A stretch of DNA of 57,564 nt from assembly GCA_934154805.1 (NCBI GenBank), contig CAKPGM010000011.1, positions 1 to 57,564 of the forward strand, given 5' to 3'. The position numbers were made by a program, and so were the translations under genes. Of the stretch, positions 10,054-18,598 are shown piece after piece (positions within the stretch are counted from its first letter, which is position 1; each line of letters starts with the position of its first letter). The DNA comes from an uncultured Clostridia bacterium (GTDB lineage Bacteria > Bacillota > Clostridia > TANB77 > CAG-508). The notes under the pieces were generated by a model. The model was not told where the DNA came from. It searched no databases and saw only the letters and a list, made by a program, of their open reading frames with translations.

Positions 10054-11628
10054 CTATCTCTCATTATCATCATCTTTATCTTTATGTTGTCCCATTCTTC
10101 TTGATTTGCTCTCTTGAATTTCTTCTTGAATATTTGCAAGTCTTCTTTCGCTTTCTTGTATAAGTGATTGGCAATTCTCTATTATATTATCTGGAGCATT
10201 TAGTGCTTTCATTTTTTCGTAGCGTTCTTGTCTCCTAGCAATGGTATTTTCTGCATCTTCTAAGATACTTGGTTGATATTCTTCTTCACCTTTTAATTCC
10301 ATTTCTCCATAGTGCAATATTCCATCATCATCAAAATACAACACTGTTCCTTCATCGTCTATAAAAATTTCACTTGATACACCTTCTAATTGTGTCTCTA
10401 CTCGTTTCAAATCTTTCGACATTTCAAAGTCATATATATTCAATGCTTTACCATCTGCATCACAAGCCACATATAAATCCATATCACTATAAACTTTAAA
10501 TGATACTTCTCTATAATCAACTTCAGGATGTTGCTTTAGGTATTCTTGGGCTGATATTAATTCGTAAAATCTATCAAAATCTTCTTTTGTATAGCAATCA
10601 GTGTAAAATAAATAAGGAAATATTCTTTGAGCTATTGATTGCTCAGCATTTTCAGACTCTTCACCAAACAAAGTGTGCTCTAAGTCCAAAACAATTTCTT
10701 CTTTTCTCTTTTTCATTACTTCTTCGATGTGTTTATCTAATTTGCAAGTCTGTTTTACATCCTCGTCTTCTAGCATAAATGAAATTTTTGATAAATCCAT
10801 TCCTTGTGAACGTAATCTTCTTATATCTTCAATCAAATGAACATATATATTATATTCATCCTTTGCATACAGCTGACTGCATAATGATTTGAAAAATTTA
10901 TATTCTTCTATTAATTCTTCTTGGTTTGTTGCACTAGGATATATTCTCGCAATATCTTCCAACGTACAAACAAAGTTTTGAAGGTCTACATTAGTTGTAT
11001 CTAATATTGTCTTTTGCCTTAATTCTTGTTCGCATACCATATCTAAACTAATTGTGAATTTATCTACATCTATTCCTAATTCTTGTAGTATTTCCGAAAT
11101 ATCATTATCTGGGCTTAAAAACTGTCTTATTAGACTTTCCTTTCCTGTAAAATGTATTAAATGTCTAATGATGCAGTTCAGTCTTTTGTATCCGCTTGAA
11201 TATTTGAAATTTGATGCTTGGCAAATTTCTTGAGTCATATAATCTACTGTTCCTTCGTCTATGCCAGTACCTTCTATAATGTATGAATCGTCTGCTATTT
11301 TAAAGATTTTTTCAAATCCACATTCTATGTTTCCGTGTTCATCTTCATGCCTTGAAATGCAATGAATAAGCTCGTGTATTGCTACATGTTTTGAATCCTT
11401 TTTTTCTTTAAGTATTTCTATTGTTCTTAGTATTGGATTGTACGATCCAGAAGATTTCCCTCCATCAATATCGTCAACAAGTTCTATATCCGAATCCAGA
11501 CCACTTGTAATTCTCTTTAATAATTCCTCTTTGGTAATGTATTCTCCATATGCTTTTGTAAAAGCTTCTATAAACATTAATATGTATTCTTGTGTTTCTT
11601 TACTATATTTATTTAACATCTCTTCCAT
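10054..11628 (-). CDS. Putative zinc metallopeptidase-like protein (HExxH)
   Basis: A 524-residue soluble protein that I cannot assign to a named family. It carries HELIH at about residues 85-89 within AIHELIHCISRHEDEHG, and a downstream Glu in GIDEGTVDY near residue 125, which together resemble a gluzincin zinc site. The rest is acidic and helical, with a charged coiled C-terminal tail. No signal peptide is seen, so it would act in the cytosol. It lies 16 bases after the 88-residue gene, with which it probably shares the promoter at 11941, and 20 bases before polA. Confidence 0.65.
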   Translation of the reverse strand: MEEMLNKYSKETQEYILMFIEAFTKAYGEYITKEELLKRITSGLDSDIELVDDIDGGKSSGSYNPILRTIEILKEKKDSKHVAIHELIHCISRHEDEHGNIECGFEKIFKIADDSYIIEGTGIDEGTVDYMTQEICQASNFKYSSGYKRLNCIIRHLIHFTGKESLIRQFLSPDNDISEILQELGIDVDKFTISLDMVCEQELRQKTILDTTNVDLQNFVCTLEDIARIYPSATNQEELIEEYKFFKSLCSQLYAKDEYNIYVHLIEDIRRLRSQGMDLSKISFMLEDEDVKQTCKLDKHIEEVMKKRKEEIVLDLEHTLFGEESENAEQSIAQRIFPYLFYTDCYTKEDFDRFYELISAQEYLKQHPEVDYREVSFKVYSDMDLYVACDADGKALNIYDFEMSKDLKRVETQLEGVSSEIFIDDEGTVLYFDDDGILHYGEMELKGEEEYQPSILEDAENTIARRQERYEKMKALNAPDNIIENCQSLIQESERRLANIQEEIQESKSRRMGQHKDKDDDNER

Positions 11629-11644
11629 TATTATGGCTCCTTAT

Positions 11645-11911
11645 TTAGTCTAGTATTTTTATATCATTTCTAAGTATATAATTTTGACTTAGCATTTTAT
11701 TAAAGTTTTCTGTATTTTCCACTCTTTTATACTCTTCTCCGTTTTTGATTAAAAATACTATATGTTTTTCCTTTACATTTCTAAATTCCGCATATATTTC
11801 ATTGTGAAAATTTATTTCTTTAATTTTCTCATATTCTATTCCATCTATAGTTACCGATTCTATTACTTTATCATTTTTAAATTTATAGACACTTTCCATA
11901 CTATACCCCAT
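11645..11911 (-). CDS. Small hypothetical protein
   Basis: An 88-residue soluble protein with alternating charged and hydrophobic residues and no recognised motif. A consensus promoter lies about 30-58 bases upstream, and it is the first gene of the run into the metallopeptidase-like gene. The start could instead be the ATG at 11899, which has GGGG just before it. Function unknown. Confidence 0.6.
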   Translation of the reverse strand: MGYSMESVYKFKNDKVIESVTIDGIEYEKIKEINFHNEIYAEFRNVKEKHIVFLIKNGEEYKRVENTENFNKMLSQNYILRNDIKILD

Positions 11912-11940
11912 TTTATTTTCTATTAAAATTATACACCTAT

Positions 11941-11969
11941 ATTTTATTTTTTAACCACATAAATGTCAA
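11941..11969 (-). promoter_or_regulatory. Promoter for the small-protein/metallopeptidase/polA run
   Basis: Minus-strand TTGACA (11964-11969), 17-base spacer, TAAAAT (11941-11946). Gaps between the genes that follow are mostly 12-30 bases, so this promoter could serve a unit reaching as far as the small membrane gene at 2976. Confidence 0.7.
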
Positions 11970-12018
11970 GGTATTATCAAAAATAAGATATAAATTCACG
12001 TTTTTAAATTTACATAAT

Positions 12019-12047
12019 TTGATTTATTAAGCAAAGTATGCTATACT
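12019..12047 (+). promoter_or_regulatory. Promoter of the plus-strand HTH cassette
   Basis: TTGATT (12019-12024), 17-base spacer, TATACT (12042-12047), directing transcription into the gene at 12101. Confidence 0.65.
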
Positions 12048-12100
12048 ATATAGAGTAAAACTCAGCAATACTCCAGACAATAATTTAAGGAGGCATTTTT

Positions 12101-12325
12101 TTGTACAAGTCAAGACGAAAGTTGTCAGCCAAAACTATCCGCATGAAACAGGATTTCATGAAATTGCACTCTATGGGATATAGCATCCCTGAGATGGCAA
12201 GATTGCACCAACTTTCTTCCGCTACGATTTATTACCATTTGAATGATATTGCAAAAGAGAACTCTGTCGAACGTAATAGTTTGCTACAGCGTCCTCGGTA
12301 CAAGAAGAAAACACCTAAGGACTAA
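12101..12325 (+). CDS. Small helix-turn-helix protein
   Basis: A 74-residue basic protein with a helix-turn-helix of resolvase/Hin type (YSIPEMARLHQLSSATIYYH, about residues 27-46) between Lys/Arg-rich ends, so DNA binding is likely. It starts at TTG (12101), with a perfect AAGGAGG at 12087-12093. It has its own promoter and a strong terminator, and its codons (CGT, CGC, CCT, CGG) are richer in G and C than its neighbours, which suggests acquisition. Targets are unknown. Confidence 0.75.
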   Translation: MYKSRRKLSAKTIRMKQDFMKLHSMGYSIPEMARLHQLSSATIYYHLNDIAKENSVERNSLLQRPRYKKKTPKD

Positions 12326-12333
12326 ACTTGTGC

Positions 12334-12370
12334 AAACACACCCCGGGAAGATTCTTCCTGGGGTGTGTTT
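12334..12370. terminator. Strong shared terminator hairpin
   Basis: An 11-bp perfect stem (12334-12344 with 12360-12370), with inner GGAA/TTCC pairs, lies 8 bases after the HTH gene and 3 bases from the end of the converging gene at 12374. It probably ends both convergent transcripts. Confidence 0.75.
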
Positions 12371-12373
12371 ATA

Positions 12374-14098
12374 TTATGATTTTAATCTTAAATATCCCAA
12401 CTCATTCCATTCATTATACGCTAGATTCAATCTGAACACTAATTTAGGTTTACTACCAGCTCTATTCTTGTCCACTATGCAAGAATAATATCTTACATCA
12501 GGATCTTTAAATTCTTCTAAATCAAAAAATTCTGTATCAACTTCATTTAATGAATATTCATATTTGTGTAAATCCTCATTATGTATTTGTTTAAATAAGC
12601 ATAATGTATCTAATACTTCTTTTACAGTTCTACTAACCGCTAGATCATTTATGTTTAAGTTTATTGGATCAGTATTTGTTTCTGCTAATTGTAATGTTGA
12701 TCCTATAAACATTTTAAAGTTTTGCGCTAAATTTGAAAGTATTGTTGCAGTTTTCTTTATCTCTTCCCCATTTCCTATGTTTTCAATATCAGTTTTTAAT
12801 GTATCATAGAAAACATATTCAACTTTTTCTTTGTAATAGTAGTTCATAATTACTTTCTTTAGCTCATCATTTGTATGGTCTGTTATGTTTATAAAATACA
12901 TATAATTGTGTATTTGTTTGTTAAACCAGTCTGTTACAGCTGTTGTCATATTAAATTCATCAGATACCTGAGATAATCTTTTAATAAATGCTATATGTGT
13001 TTCATTTTCTTCTTTTGCAACAAATCCTTCTTCATCTAGTTTGACATTTGCATCTTTATTAGGTCTATATTTAAATTCTAACAATTCTCCTTCAGTTTTG
13101 TGTAATTTTTGTCCATGTAGTTCTTGTATTTTTGGATTATTTAGTATTGTAGTTATTAAGCATAATTTCATTTTCTCTTCAGACATCTCGTTAGAAATTA
13201 TTAGAACTTTCTTTTTATGAATTAAAGCTATATATGCTGCGATATTTATTGTAAATCTACTTTTTCCAGAGTTAGATGGCATTGCAAAAGCTGTCGTTTC
13301 TCCTTGTCTTACTCCTTTAAAAACGCTAGATAATATTTTAAATGGTAGTTCTAAACCATTTGTTAGTGTATTATTTCCTCTTACTAAGAAATCTGTTATA
13401 CCTTTATTTAATACTGCTCTTTTAAACTTTTCTGTAATAGTTACTTGTTCTATTGCGCTTTCTACTTCTTCAACTGACATTTTGTCGTAAAGCTCATAAT
13501 TTAATATGTCTGCTATTTCTGTTTGAATACTTTTTACTGGTATTGCTAGATAATTCTTTCTTATTACAAATAATTTCTTTAAATCTGTGTATATCTTTTC
13601 TAGGCTTTCTTTTTCTTCACTAAATTCTCTTCTTAATTGATATTTTAACTTATCGCTTTCAGGAGTTCTTCTAGCAAAACTAAATCCTTCTTTTGCCGCT
13701 TCTGACGCATACTTGTCCGCATCAGTAAATAGAATTGTTTTATATATATTTAATATATTATCATTTACAAAGTAACACTCTTTAAATGGAAAGTAATATA
13801 CCGAGATAGCTTTTACTTCATTTAATAGCTTTCCTATATATTTTCTTTCTAGACTATCATCTCTTAAAGAAGCACAGTATATCTGATTTTTATCATCCTC
13901 AGTTTCTTCTACTTCTTCACTTTCTTCATCTTTATAATCAAACCCTTGCTCTTGTAGCATTTTTAACAATTCAAGTGTCTCAAGCATATTATTAGCTTCT
14001 AAATTCTCTCTTATTGATCTAATCAATTCTGCATTATTGTCATCTACCTTTATTTTATCCAATAATCCATTAATTTCATCATATTTACTATTTCTCAT
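12374..14098 (-). CDS. DnaB/RecA-fold ATPase-like protein
   Basis: A 574-residue protein with an acidic, helical N-terminal half and a C-terminal RecA-like ATPase region. The P-loop is PSNSGKS within TAFAMPSNSGKSRFTINIA, followed by IISNEMSEEKM, which resembles the DnaB motif after the Walker A. Further on come VFYDTLK (Walker B-like), a glutamine-containing FIGSTLQLAE and AVSRTVKEVLD. The residue five before the P-loop Gly is Met rather than Gly or Ala. It may be a replicative-helicase-like or phage-type ATPase; the exact role is unknown. It ends the unit, just before the shared terminator. Confidence 0.6.
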   Translation of the reverse strand: MRNSKYDEINGLLDKIKVDDNNAELIRSIRENLEANNMLETLELLKMLQEQGFDYKDEESEEVEETEDDKNQIYCASLRDDSLERKYIGKLLNEVKAISVYYFPFKECYFVNDNILNIYKTILFTDADKYASEAAKEGFSFARRTPESDKLKYQLRREFSEEKESLEKIYTDLKKLFVIRKNYLAIPVKSIQTEIADILNYELYDKMSVEEVESAIEQVTITEKFKRAVLNKGITDFLVRGNNTLTNGLELPFKILSSVFKGVRQGETTAFAMPSNSGKSRFTINIAAYIALIHKKKVLIISNEMSEEKMKLCLITTILNNPKIQELHGQKLHKTEGELLEFKYRPNKDANVKLDEEGFVAKEENETHIAFIKRLSQVSDEFNMTTAVTDWFNKQIHNYMYFINITDHTNDELKKVIMNYYYKEKVEYVFYDTLKTDIENIGNGEEIKKTATILSNLAQNFKMFIGSTLQLAETNTDPINLNINDLAVSRTVKEVLDTLCLFKQIHNEDLHKYEYSLNEVDTEFFDLEEFKDPDVRYYSCIVDKNRAGSKPKLVFRLNLAYNEWNELGYLRLKS

Positions 14099-14118
14099 AA
14101 ATACCTCCTAACATATAC

Positions 14119-14601
14119 TTATCTTTTTTTATTATCTCCTACATTCGCCCATATGAATACTATGCTAATTATAACAAATAATCCTACAAATGTCATCATA
14201 TACCATCCAGAATTAGGGTCTCCTGACAAAGAACCTAGAACACAACCAACTATCATCAATGTTGCTCCGAGTATTCCTAATATAATTGATAATATTATTT
14301 TATTTTTCTTGCTTTTTTTATTTTCCTCATCTATTCTTTTTTGTTCTTCAAATTCAAGTTGCTTTGTTCTTCTTCTTTCTTCTTCTATTTTTTGAATCCA
14401 ATTCTTTTTAGTTTGAGATTTCTCTTCTATCTCCATTTTTTGTTTATGTTTTATTTCTAAAATCTCTTTCTTAGCATTGTGTTTTGTAACAAACTTATCC
14501 TTCCAATTCTTTTCGTTTTGATCCATACCTTTTTCTACTAGTCTCTCCACATCAGCTTCAAGATTAGCCTTTTTATTTTTTATATCAAAATTTAATTTCA
14601 T
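14119..14601 (-). CDS. Coiled-coil protein with C-terminal membrane helices
   Basis: A 160-residue protein. Residues 1-98 are highly charged (long runs of K and E) and should form a coiled coil. Residues 100-125 and 133-152 are two transmembrane helices. A GGAGGCG site precedes the ATG. It lies 20 bases before the DnaB-like gene and may tether or organise something at the membrane. No family recognised. Confidence 0.65.
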   Translation of the reverse strand: MKLNFDIKNKKANLEADVERLVEKGMDQNEKNWKDKFVTKHNAKKEILEIKHKQKMEIEEKSQTKKNWIQKIEEERRRTKQLEFEEQKRIDEENKKSKKNKIILSIILGILGATLMIVGCVLGSLSGDPNSGWYMMTFVGLFVIISIVFIWANVGDNKKR

Positions 14602-14667
14602 ATATATCGCCTCCTTATATAGACACTTGAATTTTTCGCGAACTAATTTTTTATAATTTGCAATTAT

Positions 14668-15201
14668 TTAAAAATCATATTTCCAACCTGGCTTCCAATC
14701 GCCAATTTTTCTCCAATCGTTTCTAATAGCTTCTTCCCAACTAATTTTCTTTGTAATAACATCAAGTGCTAATTGTGGTGCTCTATGTGCAACTATCCCG
14801 ATTATTTTTCCACTATATTCTTTAGAAATATCATCTATAAAGTCTTGAATTCTCTTTTCAACATCTTTTAGAGATTCTCCATTAGGGAATTTCTTCTCAA
14901 TATGTTCTTCATATACAATAAGCTTTTTATCTCCACCATCTAGATCTCCATAATTACATTCTCTTAATCTTTTATCTTGAATCTTCTTTACACTTGGAAA
15001 TGCTAATTCAGCACTATCAATTGCTCTTATTAAGTCAGATGTAAAAATAACATCAAATTTAATATTAGCATTAATCTTTCCCAAATTAGCGGCTTGTTCT
15101 CTTCCCAAATCATTTAATTCAACTTGTTTCCAGCCTGAACACTTTTTACTTGCGTTATCGTAAGTTGTACCGTGTACAAAATATATTAATTGATTTTTCA
15201 A
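14668..15201 (-). CDS. Histidine phosphatase-superfamily protein with altered RHG motif
   Basis: A 177-residue protein of the phosphoglycerate-mutase-like superfamily. The family Arg-His-Gly catalytic triplet is replaced by Val-His-Gly in IYFVHGTTYDN. Other features remain: GWKQVELNDLGREQA, FTSDLIRAIDSAEL, RLRECNYGDLDG and VAHRAPQLAL with the second His. The loss of the first Arg may weaken or redirect phosphatase activity, although the same YFVHGTT form is known to me from other Clostridia-type proteins. It sits 37 bases after queH. Confidence 0.8.
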   Translation of the reverse strand: MKNQLIYFVHGTTYDNASKKCSGWKQVELNDLGREQAANLGKINANIKFDVIFTSDLIRAIDSAELAFPSVKKIQDKRLRECNYGDLDGGDKKLIVYEEHIEKKFPNGESLKDVEKRIQDFIDDISKEYSGKIIGIVAHRAPQLALDVITKKISWEEAIRNDWRKIGDWKPGWKYDF

Positions 15202-15238
15202 ATCTTTTTATCCTTTCTATTAGTAAACATATTACTAA

Positions 15239-15802
15239 TTACATCACATTATTCTCTTTATCTTTTTTAATCTTTTTTGCATATCTATCTTCTTCACTAA
15301 ATATACAACCACAATATTTTTGCATATATAATCCTATATCGTGAGCTTTTTGGTGTCCTTCCCAAAACCCTACTCTAAAATCTCTATACAAAAAGTCGAT
15401 TTCAAATTCTTTACTCAACTTCTCCATATACGCTTTTATGAAATCGTGCTTTTGATATATGCTATATAATAAAGTTGTTGTTACTGTGTCATATCCATTT
15501 TCTTTTGCATATTCAAATGTTTTTCTTAACCTAACCGGATAGCAGTAGTTTGTACATCTTGCCTTTAAATCTTTTACCGCTTCTCTGCAAAACTCATCTA
15601 GTCCATAGTTTTCTTCAAATATAGCTTGTACATTTATACTATTTGCATATTCTTTTAGACAATCTCTTCTTGCTTTATATTCTGTGTATGGATGTATATT
15701 AGGATTATACCAATACAAGGTTGGCTCTATTCCTTCTTTTCTCAAAGTATCTATGCAGTACACACTACAAGGTGCACAGCAGGTATGCATTAATAGTTTC
15801 AT
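15239..15802 (-). CDS. queH: Epoxyqueuosine reductase QueH
   Basis: A 187-residue cytosolic iron-sulfur enzyme that performs the last step of queuosine tRNA modification. It shows the DUF208 pattern: a paired Cys near the N-terminus (MHTCCAPCSVYC), YNPNIHPYTEYKARR, ARCTNYCYPVRL, and the C-terminal YCGCIFSEEDR. Length fits the family. It lies 12 bases after the membrane gene that ends at 15815, with no sign of its own promoter. Confidence 0.93.
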   Translation of the reverse strand: MKLLMHTCCAPCSVYCIDTLRKEGIEPTLYWYNPNIHPYTEYKARRDCLKEYANSINVQAIFEENYGLDEFCREAVKDLKARCTNYCYPVRLRKTFEYAKENGYDTVTTTLLYSIYQKHDFIKAYMEKLSKEFEIDFLYRDFRVGFWEGHQKAHDIGLYMQKYCGCIFSEEDRYAKKIKKDKENNVM

Positions 15803-15814
15803 AATTAGTTCCTT

Positions 15815-17591
15815 TCATTTTAGTTTATATATTGTTCCACTGCCATTTTGGTAAATTACTGTAGCATTCTCGATTAGCTGATTTTTTTTGTTTAATTCTA
15901 TTACATATTCAAAGTCTTTCTCTTGATTTTTGGCTTTCTTTAAATTAGATCTATTTAAATACCTTATGTCTTTTTCATTTGAGAACTGGTCTATAATAGA
16001 ATTAACCCAAAATATTTGTCTTTCTTGTACTAACAAAATTGTATTTTCTATATTGACATCTAGATTGTCATAACAGTATTTTATTAGCTCCAATTGTTCT
16101 TTATTTAGATCTTTATCCAGTTGTGTAATCATTGTTTTGTTCATTCCATATATGTTCATCACATCAAAAACTGTTTCTTGGCTGTTGAATGTTTCTTTTG
16201 TAATCTCCACATTTTGAAACAAATAACACATTACAAAGATTAAGATATAAATCAGTGTATAAATCGCTGTTCCGTCATTTCCTCTTTTTGTGCTAGATAA
16301 TTCTATAATACTTGTACATGTAATGTATATCATTATTAGCCATAATACATAATAGTTTTTAAACATATAATATGCTGAAATTAAATTTGCCTTGTATAAT
16401 ACAAATATAAATCCTATATATAGAATCAGTGTTGTAAAGAAAATCATATTGAAGTCTATTTGTCTCTTTTTTATGCGATTGAAAAAGTACAACACAACAA
16501 ATGGTAAGAATAGTATAAAATTAGAATATGAATTTCTATATATATATCCTTCGTCCTTCATTATGTCTGTTGGTGCCATTGTTCCTGATGTCTTTTGATG
16601 TATCATTCCTTGTAATACATTAAATTCAAATCCTAATATGCAAGGAAGTATTAATGTAATTGCTATAAACACAATTAGCCTCTTCGTTAGTAATTTTTTA
16701 TTTTTCTGCTTATTTACCATAATGAAATATATGAATTCTGCTAAATATACAAACGGTATAAATAAGTAATATGTAAAAAATAAGCCAAAGTTTAATAGAA
16801 ATAAAATCATTACTATAGTTCTAGTATTCAATACATCTTCTGTTTTATTTATTATTAGTATTATTGCATTTATAATTGCTACTCCCAGTCCAAGATAGAA
16901 GAATCCACAAATCAGGTTGTTTAGAGGATACCCTATTGTGTAGAATATTGAAAAAGCTATGATGCATAAATATGTCGACGTATTCTTTGTTGTTTTTCCG
17001 TACTAATGAATAAAATAACAAACCCATTAGAAATAATGTTGTTAAATCAAATAGTATCAATACTTTATATAAATAAAATTCTCCTATGAATGGTGCAAAT
17101 ATTTTGAATAGTATTCCTACATTTATATATAATCCTGGCATTATGTTTTTAAAATCTTCTACTGAAAGCAGTTCTGCCTTTTGATAGAATTTATACGATG
17201 TGTCATAATGCATCATTGCTGCATCTGTGCTGAAGTATTTTATTTGAAGCGGAAATCCAAATTCTTTATATGCTATCAACAAAATCACTGCAAGCAATAT
17301 TATGGTGAAGATTATATCTCTTTTTCCTATAGTATATTGTTGGATTTGTTTGTCTTTTGCTATTTTAATTATAAAACCAGCAGAAACTGCTAAGTTTATA
17401 ATGGTTAGCGATAACAACGTTATTGGTATTTTTATTTTATCTAATATGTAACAAACGAAGATGTTATAGCACAGTGCTAATATAGCTGTTATTGCCACCG
17501 TAGTAATTATGCTGATTTTTTTGTCCGTCTTTTTTACTAATATTGAACTTAGAAATAATACTAATGCAATTAAGCAATACAATATTTCCAT
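15815..17591 (-). CDS. Large membrane protein of the polymer cluster, split by a +1 frameshift at CGG
   Basis: Read with one +1 shift this is a polytopic membrane protein of about 590 residues, with many hydrophobic helices and a soluble C-terminal end; it resembles membrane glycosyltransferases or polymer-assembly proteins. In frame 0 the first part (start 17591, overlapping the ruvB stop by one base as TAATG) runs past an in-frame CGG at 16998-17000 into 50 junk codons ending at 16845. Dropping the C gives GGA AAA ACA and continues as TTKNTSTYLC, then FSIFYTIGYPLNNLI, into the part ending at 15815. It could be a pseudogene, a programmed shift or a sequence error. Confidence 0.75.
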
Positions 17592-18598
17592 TAGTCCCTC
17601 CTATCCTCTATTCCTAAGTGTTTATATGCATCCGGCATCGGAATTCTACCTCTTGGTGTTCTGGCAATAAAGCCAATTTGTATCAGATATGGTTCATAAA
17701 CATCCTCTATTGTATCCAAATCTTCTCCTATTGTTGTGGCTAATGTTTCTATTCCTATTGGTCTACCTGCATATTTTAGAATCATTGTTTCTAATATTCT
17801 TCTATCTATCTCGTCTAATCCCAATTCATCTATTTCCAGTTTTCCTAATGCTAATTTTGTAATCTTTAAGTCTATATTTCCATCTCCTAAAACCAAAGCG
17901 TAGTCACGTACTCTTTTAAGCAATCTATTTGCAATTCTTGGAGTTCCTCTAGATCTTCTTGCAAGTTCTACGCAAGAAGGTTCATCTATATCTACATTTA
18001 ATATTCTTGCAGATCTTTTTATTATGGTCTTTAAATCATTCTCTTCATACAGTTCTAATCTATGGACTATCCCAAATCTGTCTCTAAGAGGTGTTGTTAG
18101 AGATCCTGCTTTTGTAGTAGCTCCTATTAATGTAAATTTGGGCAAATTTATTCTTATTGATTTTGCAGTAGGTCCATTTCCTAATATTATATCTAGCTTA
18201 AAGTCTTCCATTGCAGGGTATAATATTTCTTCTATGTTCTTGTTTAGTCTATGTATTTCATCTATAAACAAAACATCGTTTGGTTTAAGTGCAGTAAGTA
18301 TTGCTGCTAAGTCTCCTGGTTTTGTTATCGCTGGACCTGTTGTAATTTTGATGTTCGAATCCATTTCATTTGCAATGATATTTGCAAGTGTTGTTTTTCC
18401 AAGTCCTGGAGGTCCATATAAAAGCACATGATCTAGTGCTTCCTTTCTTTTTTTAGCTGCACCTATAAAAATCTCCATGCTTTCTTTAATTTTAGTTTGT
18501 CCTATATATTCATTTAATACTTGAGGCCTTAGTGTTTTTTCTAAGTTCTCTTCTGCATTATCCTGAATCTCTGGATTAATAATCTTTTCTTCTCTCAT
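17591..18598 (-). CDS. ruvB: Holliday junction branch migration helicase RuvB
   Basis: AAA+ motor that drives Holliday junction migration with RuvA. It has LRPQVLNEYIGQ, Walker A GPPGLGKT, Walker B LFIDEIHRL, the sensor GATTKAG, the Arg finger in LRDRFG and the C-terminal winged helix with ARTPRGR. I use the ATG at 18598, because AAAGGA is correctly spaced for it and too close for the ATG at 18604. No ruvA or ruvC lies beside it; it is embedded between two membrane polymer genes. Confidence 0.96.
   Translation of the reverse strand: MREEKIINPEIQDNAEENLEKTLRPQVLNEYIGQTKIKESMEIFIGAAKKRKEALDHVLLYGPPGLGKTTLANIIANEMDSNIKITTGPAITKPGDLAAILTALKPNDVLFIDEIHRLNKNIEEILYPAMEDFKLDIILGNGPTAKSIRINLPKFTLIGATTKAGSLTTPLRDRFGIVHRLELYEENDLKTIIKRSARILNVDIDEPSCVELARRSRGTPRIANRLLKRVRDYALVLGDGNIDLKITKLALGKLEIDELGLDEIDRRILETMILKYAGRPIGIETLATTIGEDLDTIEDVYEPYLIQIGFIARTPRGRIPMPDAYKHLGIEDRRD

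Noticed and set aside
12243..12488. Plus-strand open frame over the HTH gene end, reachable by a +1 shift at its CGG
   Set aside because: It reads through the strong terminator hairpin and into an antisense gene, so a shift there is not credible.
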